Positions 8,069 to 16,285 of a stretch of 64,000 nucleotides of DNA are shown piece by piece. This DNA comes from DASUPK01 sp963800285 (GTDB lineage Bacteria > Actinomycetota > Thermoleophilia > Solirubrobacterales > 70-9), in assembly GCA_963800285.1 (NCBI GenBank), contig CAWDAL010000030.1, positions 62,001 through 126,000 on the forward strand. Reading direction: 5' to 3'. How positions within the stretch are numbered: position 1 is the first letter of the stretch; each line of letters opens with the position of its first letter. The notes below the pieces were generated by a model. That model did no database searches. It had not been told where the DNA came from and was given only the letters and a program-made list of their open reading frames with translations. A program made the position numbers and the translations under genes.

Positions 8069-8815
8069 CTAGACGTCCGCCGAGAAGTTGATCCCCAGGC
8101 TGTTCAGCAGATCCTGCGCCCAGCGGTTGAAGGTGTCGAACCAGCCGGTCAGGATCGCGACGCCGAAGGCGATCAGGATCACGCCGCCGATGGCCATGAT
8201 CACCGGGTAGTGGCGCTTGACCACCGCGAAGGCCGTCGTCATCCGGCTGAACGCGACGGAGGTGAGCAGGAACGGGATCGCCAGGCCGGCGGAGTAGACG
8301 GCGAGCAGAAGACCTCCGTGCAGCGCAGAGCCCGAGACCGCGGCGGCGCTGAGGATCGCCGCGAGCGTCGGCCCGATGCACGGTGTCCACGCGAGCCCGA
8401 AGGCGAGGCCCGCCACCAGCGGCCCTCCCGTGCCGGCGCGCTCCAGCAGCCCCTCGACGTGCCACTCGCGGTTGAGCTGGGGGATGAACAGGGCGCTGAC
8501 GAAGAGCACCCCCATCGCGATGATCACCCAGGCGGCGATCTTGTCGAGCAGGATCTGGTGCTCCTGCAGGGTGCTGCCGATCCCGGTCGCTCCGAGCCCC
8601 AGCAGGATGAAGATCGCCGAGAAGCTCGAGACGAAGAGCAGGCTGGGGACGATCACCCGCCGCCAGTCCGCCTTCTCCAGGTCGGCCGCGGCGACCCCGG
8701 TCACGGCGGAGAGATAACCGGGGACCAGCGGGAGCACGCACGGGGAGAGGAAGGAGACGATCCCGGCCGCCAGGGCCGTGAGGACGCCGATACCCGCTGC
8801 GGGATCGCTGCTCAT
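8069..8815 (-). CDS. CcdA-like membrane thiol-electron carrier
   Basis: A 248-residue integral membrane protein with six predicted spans, the size of CcdA/DsbD-beta. 'GIVSFLSPCVLPLVPGYLSA' in the first span and 'FGLAWTPCIGPTLAAIL' in the fourth hold the two cysteines that shuttle reducing power from cytoplasmic thioredoxin to extracytoplasmic thiol proteins, for example in cytochrome c maturation. No ccsA/resB genes lie nearby, so its extracytoplasmic partner is not shown. ATG at 8815 gives the canonical N-terminus; sequence further upstream is hydrophilic and not family-like. No clear ribosome site precedes it, so a leaderless message is possible. Confidence 0.9.
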   Translation of the reverse strand: MSSDPAAGIGVLTALAAGIVSFLSPCVLPLVPGYLSAVTGVAAADLEKADWRRVIVPSLLFVSSFSAIFILLGLGATGIGSTLQEHQILLDKIAAWVIIAMGVLFVSALFIPQLNREWHVEGLLERAGTGGPLVAGLAFGLAWTPCIGPTLAAILSAAAVSGSALHGGLLLAVYSAGLAIPFLLTSVAFSRMTTAFAVVKRHYPVIMAIGGVILIAFGVAILTGWFDTFNRWAQDLLNSLGINFSADV

Positions 8816-8910
8816 CGGAGAGATTCTGGCGGACGCCCGCCCCCGGACCGCTGTTCCCAAGCAAGGGACACGCACCGTGATTTGTACTGAGTGGATTTGC
8901 GGCTCTGCCC

Positions 8911-9055
8911 TGATGTTCGGGCCCACGGGCGCCCGTAGGGTCTGGACTGCATCCGGATCCCCCGGCCAACGGCACCCGTTTTAGGCGTCCAGCACGTTGG
9001 CCAACCCGGCGAGGCGGCCTTCATCCCCCTGGGGTCGCCTCGCCGGTCTTTTTTT
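8911..9055 (+). ncRNA. Candidate structured small RNA ending in an intrinsic terminator
   Basis: No plus-strand gene lies here (both neighbours are on minus), yet the plus strand ends in a perfect intrinsic terminator. Upstream are a 12-base palindrome (ACGGGCGCCCGT, 8925-8936) and an 8-bp perfect inverted repeat (GGCCAACG 8964-8971 with CGTTGGCC 8995-9002) enclosing a 23-base loop. A C-rich loop ('ATCCCCCTGGGG') sits in the terminator hairpin. I do not recognise tmRNA, 6S, SRP or RNase P. Loops with runs of C faintly recall the actinobacterial 6C RNA, but the match is too weak to name. The 5' end is a guess. Confidence 0.4.
9006..9055 (+). terminator. Intrinsic terminator, plus strand
   Basis: An 11-bp perfect stem, CCGGCGAGGCG (9006-9016) with CGCCTCGCCGG (9036-9046), is followed by TCTTTTTTT (9047-9055). 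On the opposite strand the hairpin is not followed by a T-run, so it works for plus-strand transcription only, where no coding gene ends. Confidence 0.85.
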
Positions 9056-9099
9056 GGCGCAGTTGTTTGGACCTTCCGAGCGGGGCGTAAACAACAGGC

Positions 9100-9991
9100 C
9101 TACGGCGGCGGTCCGGGGTCCTGTCCGAGGATCCCGCGCAGGGCGCGCGCCGCCTTCGGCGCCAGCTCCCGGGCGTTGTTGTTGAACATCACGTGCACCT
9201 GCTCGGCCTCGGAGTCGAGCGCACTGGCGCGATCCGCGATCTCCTCCAGCTCCTTCTTTGGGTAGTCGTAGTCGAAGCGCTCCGCGACGGTGCGGCCGTG
9301 CAGGTAGCCCTCGGTGTTGCGGCCGTGGCAGCGCATGTAGGCGAGCGAGTCGCATGTGATCGCGTCGATCGGCGGGAAGATCGGCACGTGGTCGCCCGGC
9401 GGCGTGTCGACGCAGACGAAGACCGAGTCATGCGCCGAGAGCCAGTCGAGGACCCTCTCGAAGCGCTTGGACGAGGCCCAGCTGCGCCGGCGGAACTCGA
9501 TCGCGACCGGGGTGGGCGCGAGGCCGTCGATCACAGGAGCCAGCTCGTCGAGGTCGTTCTCCCGCGGGTCGAAGGCCGGGGTGAGCTGGAGGAGATAGCA
9601 GCCGAGCTTGCCGGCGTCCGCCAGGGGCCTCATGGCCTCGGCAGTCCGGCGGACCATCTCGTCGAGCAGCGCCGGGTCGAGGACGACGCGGCCGCGCTCG
9701 GTGGTCTCGGCCTCGTCGCGCAGGTCCGCCGGCAGCTCCTTGAGCTGGGCGGCGTGATGGGAGAGGAGCTTGTGGAGCTTGACGTCGAACTGAAAGCCAT
9801 CCGGTGTGCGCCGAGCCCAGCCCTCAGCCGTCTCTGGTGGACGGGATCGCGTAGAAGCTCGAGTTGAGCTCCACGGCGTCGAAGCGCTCGGCGTAGAAGT
9901 CGAGACGGTCCCTCGCCGCGAGGCCCTTCGGGTACCAGTGCTCCACGAAGCCGGGATCGGACCAGCTCGAGGTGCCGACGACGATCGTCAC
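9100..9991 (-). pseudogene. DUF72 protein, frameshifted (+1 base)
   Basis: A DUF72 (YecE-like TIM-barrel) gene read in two frames. The N-terminal frame from GTG at 9991 gives 'TIVVGTSSWSDPGFVEHWYP' and '..VELNSSFYAIPS', then hits a stop. The following frame gives 'PETAEGWARRTPDGFQFDVK' and continues to 'HVMFNNNARELAPKAARALR' at the end. Skipping one base near 9838 joins them into one 296-residue protein with no gap in family homology. So there is either a real loss-of-function insertion or a sequence error. DUF72 has no settled biochemical role. An intact paralogue lies at 20059-20796. Confidence 0.85.
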
Positions 9992-9998
9992 ACCGCAG

Positions 9999-11027
9999 CT
10001 ATCGCGCGCTGACGACCGGCTCCAGCAGCGAGCTCGCGTCCCTCTCCCAGCGCGCCATCAGGTGGAGGGTGAACCGCCTGTCGAGGTGAAGCAGGGCGCG
10101 GACGCCGAAGAGGATGTCCGCCGCGAGCTCGGGCTCCGCGATGGCGAGTCCCTGTGCCATGTCGTAGACGGCGATGTTCTCGTGCACCGAGTCGGCCTCC
10201 ACGTGCTCGTCGAAGAAGTCGAGAGCCTCTTCGCCGAGCCCCAGCCTCCGGAGGCCCTTGGCGTAGCGGCCATTGGGTATGGGGGAGGTGGCTTCGAACG
10301 CCGCCAGATGCCCGACGATCGCCCCACGGAGGCGCCGATGCAGCCCGAACATCGACATCAGATTCACCGTGGCGAGGGTGACGGCCGGGATCCTGTCGAG
10401 GTAAGCGCCGTAGGCCGAGTCGAGATCGAGCGCGCGCATGGCGTTGGCAAAGAGCGTCGCATGCATCCGGTCGGCCCGGCCGCCGCCGTACTCGTCGGCC
10501 TGCACTTCGACCAACGCCGCCTTCGCGGGTCCGTGGAGTCTCGGGATGGCCCAGGAGTGCGGGTCGGCCTCCTTCAACTGGTACGCCGAGCGGTGAATCA
10601 AGAACTCGCGGAATTGCTCGACCGTCGCGCTTCGCTCGATGTAGGTGGAGAGCCGGGGCGAATCGTCCTCATCGACCAGACGCCGGATCTCGTCACCGAG
10701 CCGCGAGGGGTCGACTGCGAAGTCCGGACGGGGTATGTGCTCACGGAGCGCCGCCTCGAACTCGGCTTCCAGCGTCGCTCGCACGCCGAGCAGCTGCGGT
10801 TGCCACTCCCAGCGCTCGTCGACCCCGCTGAAGCCGCGGTAGTGGAGCTCGTAGAGCAGGTAGAGCGAGAGCTGCAGGTCCTCGCCGAAGACCGGGTCGG
10901 CGGAGGCGGCAGCGAACAGCTCGCCGATGGAGGCACTCGGATGGGCCGACTCCCGCAGCAACTCGATCAGCTCCCCGCTGAGCGGTCCGCGGGGCAGCGG
11001 AAGCGATGGGCGTCCTTGCATGGACAC
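9999..11027 (-). CDS. Iron-containing redox enzyme, haem-oxygenase-like diiron family
   Basis: A 342-residue all-helical protein that looks like the haem-oxygenase-like diiron oxidase/oxygenase superfamily (annotated as iron-containing redox enzyme). Visible blocks are 'LYLLYELHYRGF' near residue 55, 'FREFLIHRSAYQLKEADPHSW', 'VEVQADEYGGGRADRMHATLF' near residue 175 and 'FDEHVEADSVHENIA' near residue 275; these hold the Glu/His/Asp residues expected to bind two irons. Family members cleave C-C bonds, oxidise amines or make alkenes; the substrate here is unknown. It is divergent from a CDGSH iron-sulfur protein 78 bases away, a plausible electron carrier. Its stop is 7 bases from the DUF72 start. 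Confidence 0.75.
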   Translation of the reverse strand: MSMQGRPSLPLPRGPLSGELIELLRESAHPSASIGELFAAASADPVFGEDLQLSLYLLYELHYRGFSGVDERWEWQPQLLGVRATLEAEFEAALREHIPRPDFAVDPSRLGDEIRRLVDEDDSPRLSTYIERSATVEQFREFLIHRSAYQLKEADPHSWAIPRLHGPAKAALVEVQADEYGGGRADRMHATLFANAMRALDLDSAYGAYLDRIPAVTLATVNLMSMFGLHRRLRGAIVGHLAAFEATSPIPNGRYAKGLRRLGLGEEALDFFDEHVEADSVHENIAVYDMAQGLAIAEPELAADILFGVRALLHLDRRFTLHLMARWERDASSLLEPVVSAR

Positions 11028-11105
11028 TCGTTACCCGCTGAGGGCCGGTGCCAGTCTCGCCGATTCCAGGGTTTCGGCGCGTCTCGGTGGGGGCAACCTC
11101 GGCAC

Positions 11106-11348
11106 GTGCCCAGCGAGCTCACGCCCTATCCCGATGGCCCGTATCTGCTGCGCGGCGACTTCCGGCTGACCGGTCCAGACGGCGGGGAGATCGACCCGCA
11201 CCGCAAGACCGTGGCCCTATGCCGCTGTGGCGCTTCGCGGCGGAAGCCGTTCTGCGACGGCACTCACAAGCTGATCGGCTTTCACGCTCCCGGTGGCGAG
11301 GCGCTCTTTGTCAACGGCGACGTCCCCGCCCGCGAACCGGGCGCGTAG
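11106..11348 (+). CDS. CDGSH-type 2Fe-2S protein
   Basis: An 80-residue protein with one CDGSH domain. 'VALCRCGASRRKPFCDGTHKLIGF' region supplies the three-cysteine, one-histidine 2Fe-2S site (CxC...CDGxH); the N-terminal part is 'PYPDGPYLLRGDFRL'. These small proteins carry labile clusters and act in electron or cluster transfer. GTG at 11106 gives the compact family length. It faces the diiron enzyme gene in a divergent pair, suggesting shared regulation. Its 3' end overlaps the convergent glycosyltransferase reading frame by 132 bases, which is unusual. Confidence 0.85.
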   Translation: MPSELTPYPDGPYLLRGDFRLTGPDGGEIDPHRKTVALCRCGASRRKPFCDGTHKLIGFHAPGGEALFVNGDVPAREPGA

Positions 11349-12284
11349 ACGGCGCATCGAGGAGGCCGCGCGGGGGACGACCGTCTCCCCGTAGCTAACG
11401 CCCCCGCGAAGCATGCGCTCGCGGACCGCGAGCCATGACGACGCCGCGCGCTCGAGGATCCAGAAAGGCGCGAGGAGGGAGGAGGTGGCCGGGAAATGAC
11501 GCCGGCCACCGGCTCGGCGTCGCCCGAGCTCGGCGAGGGCGACGGCACAGGCCGCGGCCGCGATCGGCCCCCGCCGGTCGCCCCGCTTGACTGCCCACGC
11601 CAGCCCCGGCGACACCGCAAGCCAGATCGCCATCCTGGCCGGAATCGCAAAATCGTCATAGGCCTGGCGGACCCGCTGGGAGACGAAGCGCTCGGCGCTC
11701 GGCGGCCGTCGCGCCACGTAGAGGTCGAGCGGGCTGAGGACCGTGCCGCCCGCTGCGCGGACAGTCCGCATCAGCTCGAGATTCTCGAAGATCACGTCGC
11801 CGTCGTAGCCGCCGGCGGCCAGGAGCGAGCTCCGGCGCACGGCCAGAGTCCCCGGGAAGTCGGCGCCGAAGGAGCGGTTGAGCAGCGTGCGGGCGGTGTC
11901 CAGGCGAGCGTGCCAGGAAAGCTCATCGAAGTAGTTCTGGGGGCGCACGCACTCAGCGCACCCGAGCAGCGTCACGGTCCGCGCCAACGATCGCTCGTCG
12001 TAGCGGACGTCGTCGTCGGCGATCACCACGGCCTCGTGACTCGCCTCCCGCAGGCCGGTGAGGACGCCTCCGACCTTGCCCATCGGCGTGGCGAGCTCGG
12101 GGTCTGGGCGCAGGTGCGCCCCGAGCTCGCCCCACGCCTCCGCGTGCCGCTCGAACAGATCGCCCGGGGAGCCGTCGACGACGATCAGCTCCACCCATTC
12201 CGGAAGCGAGCGCAGATAACGTGTCAACTCGCCGAGATCGGCATCGTCGTTCCAGCGGATGGGCAGGATGTAGGTCGCTCTCAC
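11217..12284 (-). CDS. Glycosyltransferase family 2 protein
   Basis: A 355-residue GT2-like enzyme. 'ATYILPIRWNDD' begins the GT-A fold, 'LIVVDGSPGDLF' follows, and 'EAVVIADDDVRYDE' near residue 95 is the metal-binding DxD-type site. 'GADFPGTLAVRRSSLLAAGGYD' and 'FENLELMRTVRAAGG' are standard acceptor-side blocks. The C-terminal third is hydrophobic/helical with 'LLAPFWILERAASSWLAVRE', suggesting membrane association. GTG at 12284 fits the family start; a longer frame to 12803 would overlap the topoisomerase gene and is rejected. The last ~44 codons run antisense to the CDGSH gene, so the true C-terminus may be shorter or altered. Confidence 0.8.
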   Translation of the reverse strand: MRATYILPIRWNDDADLGELTRYLRSLPEWVELIVVDGSPGDLFERHAEAWGELGAHLRPDPELATPMGKVGGVLTGLREASHEAVVIADDDVRYDERSLARTVTLLGCAECVRPQNYFDELSWHARLDTARTLLNRSFGADFPGTLAVRRSSLLAAGGYDGDVIFENLELMRTVRAAGGTVLSPLDLYVARRPPSAERFVSQRVRQAYDDFAIPARMAIWLAVSPGLAWAVKRGDRRGPIAAAACAVALAELGRRRAGGRRHFPATSSLLAPFWILERAASSWLAVRERMLRGGVSYGETVVPRAASSMRRLRARFAGGDVAVDKERLATGSVKADQLVSAVAERLPPRSATAA

Positions 12285-12326
12285 CCCTGCCGTCTGACCG
12301 GACGCGACAGTGGGTAAACCAGAGCC

Positions 12327-13373
12327 ATGCCGCGCCTGAGAAGAAGCGACTGCGCGGCACCTGGGATCACTCGCCGGAGGCGCGGGAGGGGATTCGAGTA
12401 CGTCGACGAGAACGGCGAGCGGATCGACGACGAGGAGACGATCGGGCGCATCCGGACCCTCGCAATCCCGCCCGCCTGGGAGGAAGTCTGGATCTGCTCC
12501 GACCCGCTCGGCCACATCCAGGCCACCGGGATCGACGCCCGCGGACGAAAGCAGTACCGCTACCACGACCGCTGGCGCGAGCGCCGGGACCGGCAGAAGT
12601 TCGACTCGATGACCGAGTTCGCACGCTCCCTGCCGAAGCTCCGGGAGCGTGTGGAGCGCGACCTCCGCAAGCGCAGCATCTCCCGGGATCGAGTGCTCGC
12701 CTGCGCCGTGCGGCTGCTCGACCGCGGCTTCTTCCGGATCGGCTCCGAGGACTACGCGGAGGAGAACGAGACCTACGGGCTCGCGACCATGCGGAAGCGG
12801 CACGTCAGCGTGAACGGGGACTCGGTCGTCTTCGACTACGAGGCGAAGGGAGGGAAGCGTCGCGTCCAGACCGTCGGGGACCGGTCGATCTCAAGTCTGG
12901 TCAAGAAGCTGCGATCAAGGCGCGGGGGAGGGCACGAGCTGCTCGCCTACCGCAACGGGAGCACCTGGCGCGACGTGCGCTCGATCGACATCAACGACTA
13001 CATCAAGGAGACGATCGGGGACGGACACAGCGCCAAGGACTTCCGGACCTGGAACGCGACCGTGCTCGCCGCGGTGGTGCTCGCCGCATCCGCAAGGGAG
13101 CGCGACCTGAGCACCAAGGGCGGCCGCGCCCGGGCGAAGCGGGACGCGACCAAGCAGGTGGCGCGCTACCTCGGCAACACCCCTGCGGTCTGCCGCGCCT
13201 CCTACATCGACCCACGGATCTTCGACCGCTTCGACGGCGGCCTGACCGTCGGCGGGGTCTTCGAGCGCCTGCCCGAGGATCCCGCCGACTGGCCCGAGGT
13301 TCAGGGGCCGATCGAGGAGGCCGTGCTCGACCTCATCGACCGGCGCGAGTCACCCGCGATCGAGCGGGTGTGA
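12327..13373 (+). CDS. DNA topoisomerase IB
   Basis: A 348-residue viral/bacterial-type topoisomerase IB, which relaxes supercoils through a 3'-phosphotyrosine intermediate. 'GFEYVDENGERIDDEETIGR' and 'IPPAWEEVWICSDPLGHIQA' form the N-terminal beta-domain. 'RHVSVNGDSVVFDYEAKGGK' leads to the catalytic arginines and lysine; 'AKDFRTWNATVLAA' is the late conserved block and 'NTPAVCRASYIDPRIF' holds the nucleophilic tyrosine. Length and motif order are complete. It is divergent from the GT2 gene (42 bases) and heads a stretch of stress-associated small genes. Many soil bacteria carry this enzyme as an accessory topoisomerase. Confidence 0.93.
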   Translation: MPRLRRSDCAAPGITRRRRGRGFEYVDENGERIDDEETIGRIRTLAIPPAWEEVWICSDPLGHIQATGIDARGRKQYRYHDRWRERRDRQKFDSMTEFARSLPKLRERVERDLRKRSISRDRVLACAVRLLDRGFFRIGSEDYAEENETYGLATMRKRHVSVNGDSVVFDYEAKGGKRRVQTVGDRSISSLVKKLRSRRGGGHELLAYRNGSTWRDVRSIDINDYIKETIGDGHSAKDFRTWNATVLAAVVLAASARERDLSTKGGRARAKRDATKQVARYLGNTPAVCRASYIDPRIFDRFDGGLTVGGVFERLPEDPADWPEVQGPIEEAVLDLIDRRESPAIERV

Positions 13374-13394
13374 TGAGGGTTTCAGGTGACGGGT

Positions 13395-13610
13395 TCAGGA
13401 CTTCGAGCCCGACTTCTTGCCGCCCTCGCGGCCGGCGGCGCGCTTCTGGGACTTGCTGCCGCCGCTGCCCTTGCCGCTCCTCTTCCCGCCGCGGCTGGAG
13501 GAGCCCTCCGAGTTCGCGATCGAGGCGGCGCGCTGCTTGCTCATGCCCTTCTTCCGAAGGCCCTCGTACTGCTTGTCGTTCTTCACCGATGAACCGTGGT
13601 TCTTCGCCAT
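13395..13610 (-). CDS. Small basic KNDKQYE-type protein (DUF7218-like)
   Basis: A 71-residue, highly basic protein. The N-terminal half 'AKNHGSSVKNDKQYEGLRKK' plus 'GMSKQRAASIANS' is a conserved motif of small actinobacterial and proteobacterial proteins of unknown role, often near stress genes. The C-terminal half is a low-complexity Gly/Ser/Lys/Arg tail that could bind nucleic acid. A strong GAGGAGG ribosome site sits about 6 bases upstream of the ATG at 13610. It is convergent with topoisomerase IB. Confidence 0.75.
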   Translation of the reverse strand: MAKNHGSSVKNDKQYEGLRKKGMSKQRAASIANSEGSSSRGGKRSGKGSGGSKSQKRAAGREGGKKSGSKS

Positions 13611-13684
13611 GTCACACCTCCTCTCGATCGTGTGGATGGAGAGATGCCCGCGTCGCCGGGGTCGCAAAACGCCTGCTCAGACGG

Positions 13685-14653
13685 TCACTCCCAGTGACTC
13701 GAGCAAGCGTCCAGCGCCCGGTCGAAACCGTTCCAGAGCGTTTCCGCCGCATGGCGCTCCTCCCGGAGAATCGATTCCGCCGCCTTCGCGGTGGCCTCGT
13801 CTCCGGCCCGCTCGGCGACCCGGCGCAACTGCTCGTAGGCGCCGATCTCGAGGTGCTCGAAGGCGTAGGAGAAGCCGGCGAGCTTCGCCGGGGTGTCCGG
13901 CTGGAACTGGAAGAACGCGCCCCAGTTGAGCGCGCCGAGGCGCATCGCGGCGTCCTTCAGGGCGTTGGAGCTCGCCCCTCGCGCCTCGAGCCGTTGCTCG
14001 ACGGTCCGCCGATGGGCCTCCGTCTCCGCGCGATGCTCCTCGTAGTCCTTCGCCAGCTGCGGGTCGCCGCCGATCTCGATCGCCTTCTTCAGCATCTGCA
14101 GCGCCTGCCCCTCGATCGCGTGGGCGTCGGCGAGGTACTTGTCGAGCTGCTTGCCGACGTCGCCCTCGCCGTTCGCCGCCAGTGAGGCCTCGACGGCCCT
14201 GTCCCAGCTGTCGGAGAGCCGGCTCGCCATCGCACGCTCCTGCTCGGCGATGTCCTTGGCGAGTGCCACGGTCTCCTCGTCGTGGCCCCGCGCCGCCACT
14301 CGTGAGAGCAGCTCGTACGCGGCCAGCTCCATGTGCTCGTAGGAGTAGGCATGAGTCACGAGCTTGCCGGGCGTGTCCGGCTGGGACTTCGCGAACAGGA
14401 CGAAGGCGGGGCCGCTCGCCGCTCCGGCGATGTCCTTGATCTTGTTCGGCTTGGCGCCCAGCGCCTCGAGGCGCTCGCGCACGCGCTGCTCATGGTTCTC
14501 GGTCTCGCCGATATGCCGCTCGAATGCGTCGGCGATCGTCGGATCGCCGGCAATCTTTGGAGCGGCCTTCACCTGGGGGAGGGCCTGCTCCTCGATCGCG
14601 TGCACATCGCCGAGGTACTTGACGATCTGCTCCTGGATGGTTCGCTCGCTCAT
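13685..14653 (-). CDS. Tandem double DUF892 (YciE/YciF-like) ferritin-like protein
   Basis: A 322-residue protein made of two DUF892 units in tandem (about residues 1-160 and 165-322). Each unit has 'YLGDVHAIEEQAL' / 'YLADAHAIEGQAL', then an E/H block ('FERHIGETENHEQRVRERLE' / 'YEEHRAETEAHRRTVEQRLE'), then 'YSYEHMELAAYELL' / 'YAFEHLEIGAYEQL'. The glutamates and histidines are those expected for a four-helix ferritin-like dimetal site. Known YciF proteins are single-domain stress proteins, so this is an internal duplication. AAAGGAG precedes the ATG at 14653. It lies 11 bases downstream of the ADH gene and is probably co-transcribed with it. Confidence 0.88.
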   Translation of the reverse strand: MSERTIQEQIVKYLGDVHAIEEQALPQVKAAPKIAGDPTIADAFERHIGETENHEQRVRERLEALGAKPNKIKDIAGAASGPAFVLFAKSQPDTPGKLVTHAYSYEHMELAAYELLSRVAARGHDEETVALAKDIAEQERAMASRLSDSWDRAVEASLAANGEGDVGKQLDKYLADAHAIEGQALQMLKKAIEIGGDPQLAKDYEEHRAETEAHRRTVEQRLEARGASSNALKDAAMRLGALNWGAFFQFQPDTPAKLAGFSYAFEHLEIGAYEQLRRVAERAGDEATAKAAESILREERHAAETLWNGFDRALDACSSHWE

Positions 14654-14664
14654 CGAAGCTCCTT

Positions 14665-15851
14665 TCAAGGTTCGAGGACGACCTTGATCGCGCCGTCCTC
14701 CTTCTTCTGGAACATCTCGTAGGCATCGGGGGCCCGGTCGAGGGGGAGGCGGTGGGTGGCGAGATCGTCCACGCCCAGCGGGTCGTCGTCCCCGGTGATC
14801 AGGGGCATGATGTCGTCGATCCAGCGCTTGACGTGCGCCTGGCCCATCCGGACCTGCACGCCCTTGTCGAAGAGCTGCATCATCGGCATCGGGTCGACTG
14901 GCCGCCGTAGACCCCGCTGATCGAGATCGTCCCGCCGCGCCGCACGGTGTCGATGCACTCGTGCAGGACCTCCATCCGGTCCACGCCGAACTTCTCGATG
15001 GCCTTCTCGGCGATCGCGTCCGGGAGCAGGCCGGCGGCGCTCTGCGCGAGCTTCCCGAGCGGAGCGCCGTGCGCCTCCATGCCGACGGCGTCGATGACGC
15101 CGTTGGGGCCGCGACCGCCGGTGATCTCCCTGATCGTCGAGGGGACGTCGTCGTGCTCGTCGGCGTTGATCGTCTGGACGTCGTGGCGCGCGGCCATCTC
15201 GAGGCGCTCCGGCACGATGTCGACGCCGATCACGACCTCCGCGCCGCGCTGACGGGCGATCCGGGCGCACATCTGGCCGATCGGCCCGAGGCCGTAGACG
15301 GCGACGCTGCCGCCGTCGGGGATCGCCGCGTACTCCACCGCCTGCCACGCGGTGGGGAGGACGTCCGAGAGGAACAGGTAGTGCTCGTCTGGCTTGCCGT
15401 TCTCGGGAACCTTGATGGGCCCGAAATGCGCCTGTGGGACGCGCAGGTACTGAGCCTGGCCGCCGGGGACCTCGCCGTACAGCTTCGTATAGCCGAACAG
15501 CGATGCGCCCTTGTCGTGCTCGTGCACCTGCGTGGTCTCGCACTGCGCGTAGAGCTGCTGGTCGCACATGTAGCAGTGCCCGCAGGAGATGTTGAAGGGG
15601 ATGACGACGCGGTCGCCGGGCTTGATCTGCTTCACCTCGGAGCCGACCTCCTCCACGATGCCCATCGGCTCGTGGCCGAGGATGTCGCCCTCCCCGATGA
15701 AGGGCCCGAGCACCTCGTAGAGGTGCAGATCCGATCCGCAGATCGCTGTCGAGGTGATCCGGACGACAGCATCCGTCGGCTCCTCGATGGCCGGGTCGGG
15801 CACGTTGTCCACGCGCACGTCCCGCTTGCCGTGGAATGTCAGGGCCTTCAT
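14665..15851 (-). pseudogene. Zinc-dependent alcohol dehydrogenase, frameshifted (-1 base)
   Basis: A medium-chain zinc alcohol dehydrogenase of the formaldehyde-dehydrogenase-like type. 'TAICGSDLHLYE', 'ILGHEPMGIVEEVG' and the structural-zinc block 'NISCGHCYMCDQQLYAQC' give both zinc sites; 'AVYGLGPIGQMCARIA' is the NAD(P) fold. The first frame stops after 'TISISGVYGG'. The expected continuation 'VDPMPMMQLFDKGVQVRMGQ' to 'GAIKVVLEP' is in another frame. One missing base near 14899 explains it (1187 bases is not a multiple of three). The first frame alone lacks the C-terminal ~80 residues. GAGGAGG precedes the ATG at 15851. First gene of a pair with the DUF892 protein. Confidence 0.88.
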
Positions 15852-15958
15852 CTCCGATTGCCTCCTCGCATGAAACGTTCGTTGTCGTCATCGCTTACCT
15901 CGACCGCATTGCGGCAAACGGTTTGGGATCGTCCCCTGCGGGGGAGGGCTACGGCCGC

Positions 15959-16246
15959 CTAGTAAGGGCGGATCAGGCGCGGCTTGCGGTGGGGGCGAGG
16001 GGATGCCGGCCACTCCGGCCTCTCCCAGGTCAGCTTCGCCTCAGCGATCGCCTCCCGCTCGACCCTGGGGTGGCAGCTGCGGCAAACCGGCTCGAGGTTC
16101 TCGAGCACATCGAGGCCGCCGTAGCGCCGCGGCATCTTGTGGTGCGCCACCAGGTCCTCACGGGCGCCGCAGGCGACACATGACGCGCCGGTCGTGATCA
16201 TCGCCGAGAGCAGCGGCCAGGGCAGGTGAGTCGGGTCCTGCTTCAT
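15959..16246 (-). CDS. HNH endonuclease-type protein
   Basis: A 95-residue stand-alone HNH protein. 'CVACGAREDLVAHHKMPRRY' gives the first CxxC and the HH pair, and 'VLENLEPVCRSCHPRVE' gives N and the second CxxCH; these are the metal-binding and catalytic residues. A basic, proline-rich tail follows. Small HNH proteins of this type nick or cut DNA and occur both in phage and as free genes; no phage genes are present here. The start could be 16246 or an internal ATG ten codons later. Length is short but complete for a minimal HNH fold. Confidence 0.8.
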   Translation of the reverse strand: MKQDPTHLPWPLLSAMITTGASCVACGAREDLVAHHKMPRRYGGLDVLENLEPVCRSCHPRVEREAIAEAKLTWERPEWPASPRPHRKPRLIRPY

Positions 16247-16285
16247 CTGCCCCGATTGCACAGGGTGCGCCGGACGCGCACGTCG

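Noticed and set aside
12285..12803. N-terminal extension of the glycosyltransferase frame
   Set aside because: It would run antisense through the topoisomerase IB N-terminus and has no conserved content; GTG at 12284 fits the GT2 start.
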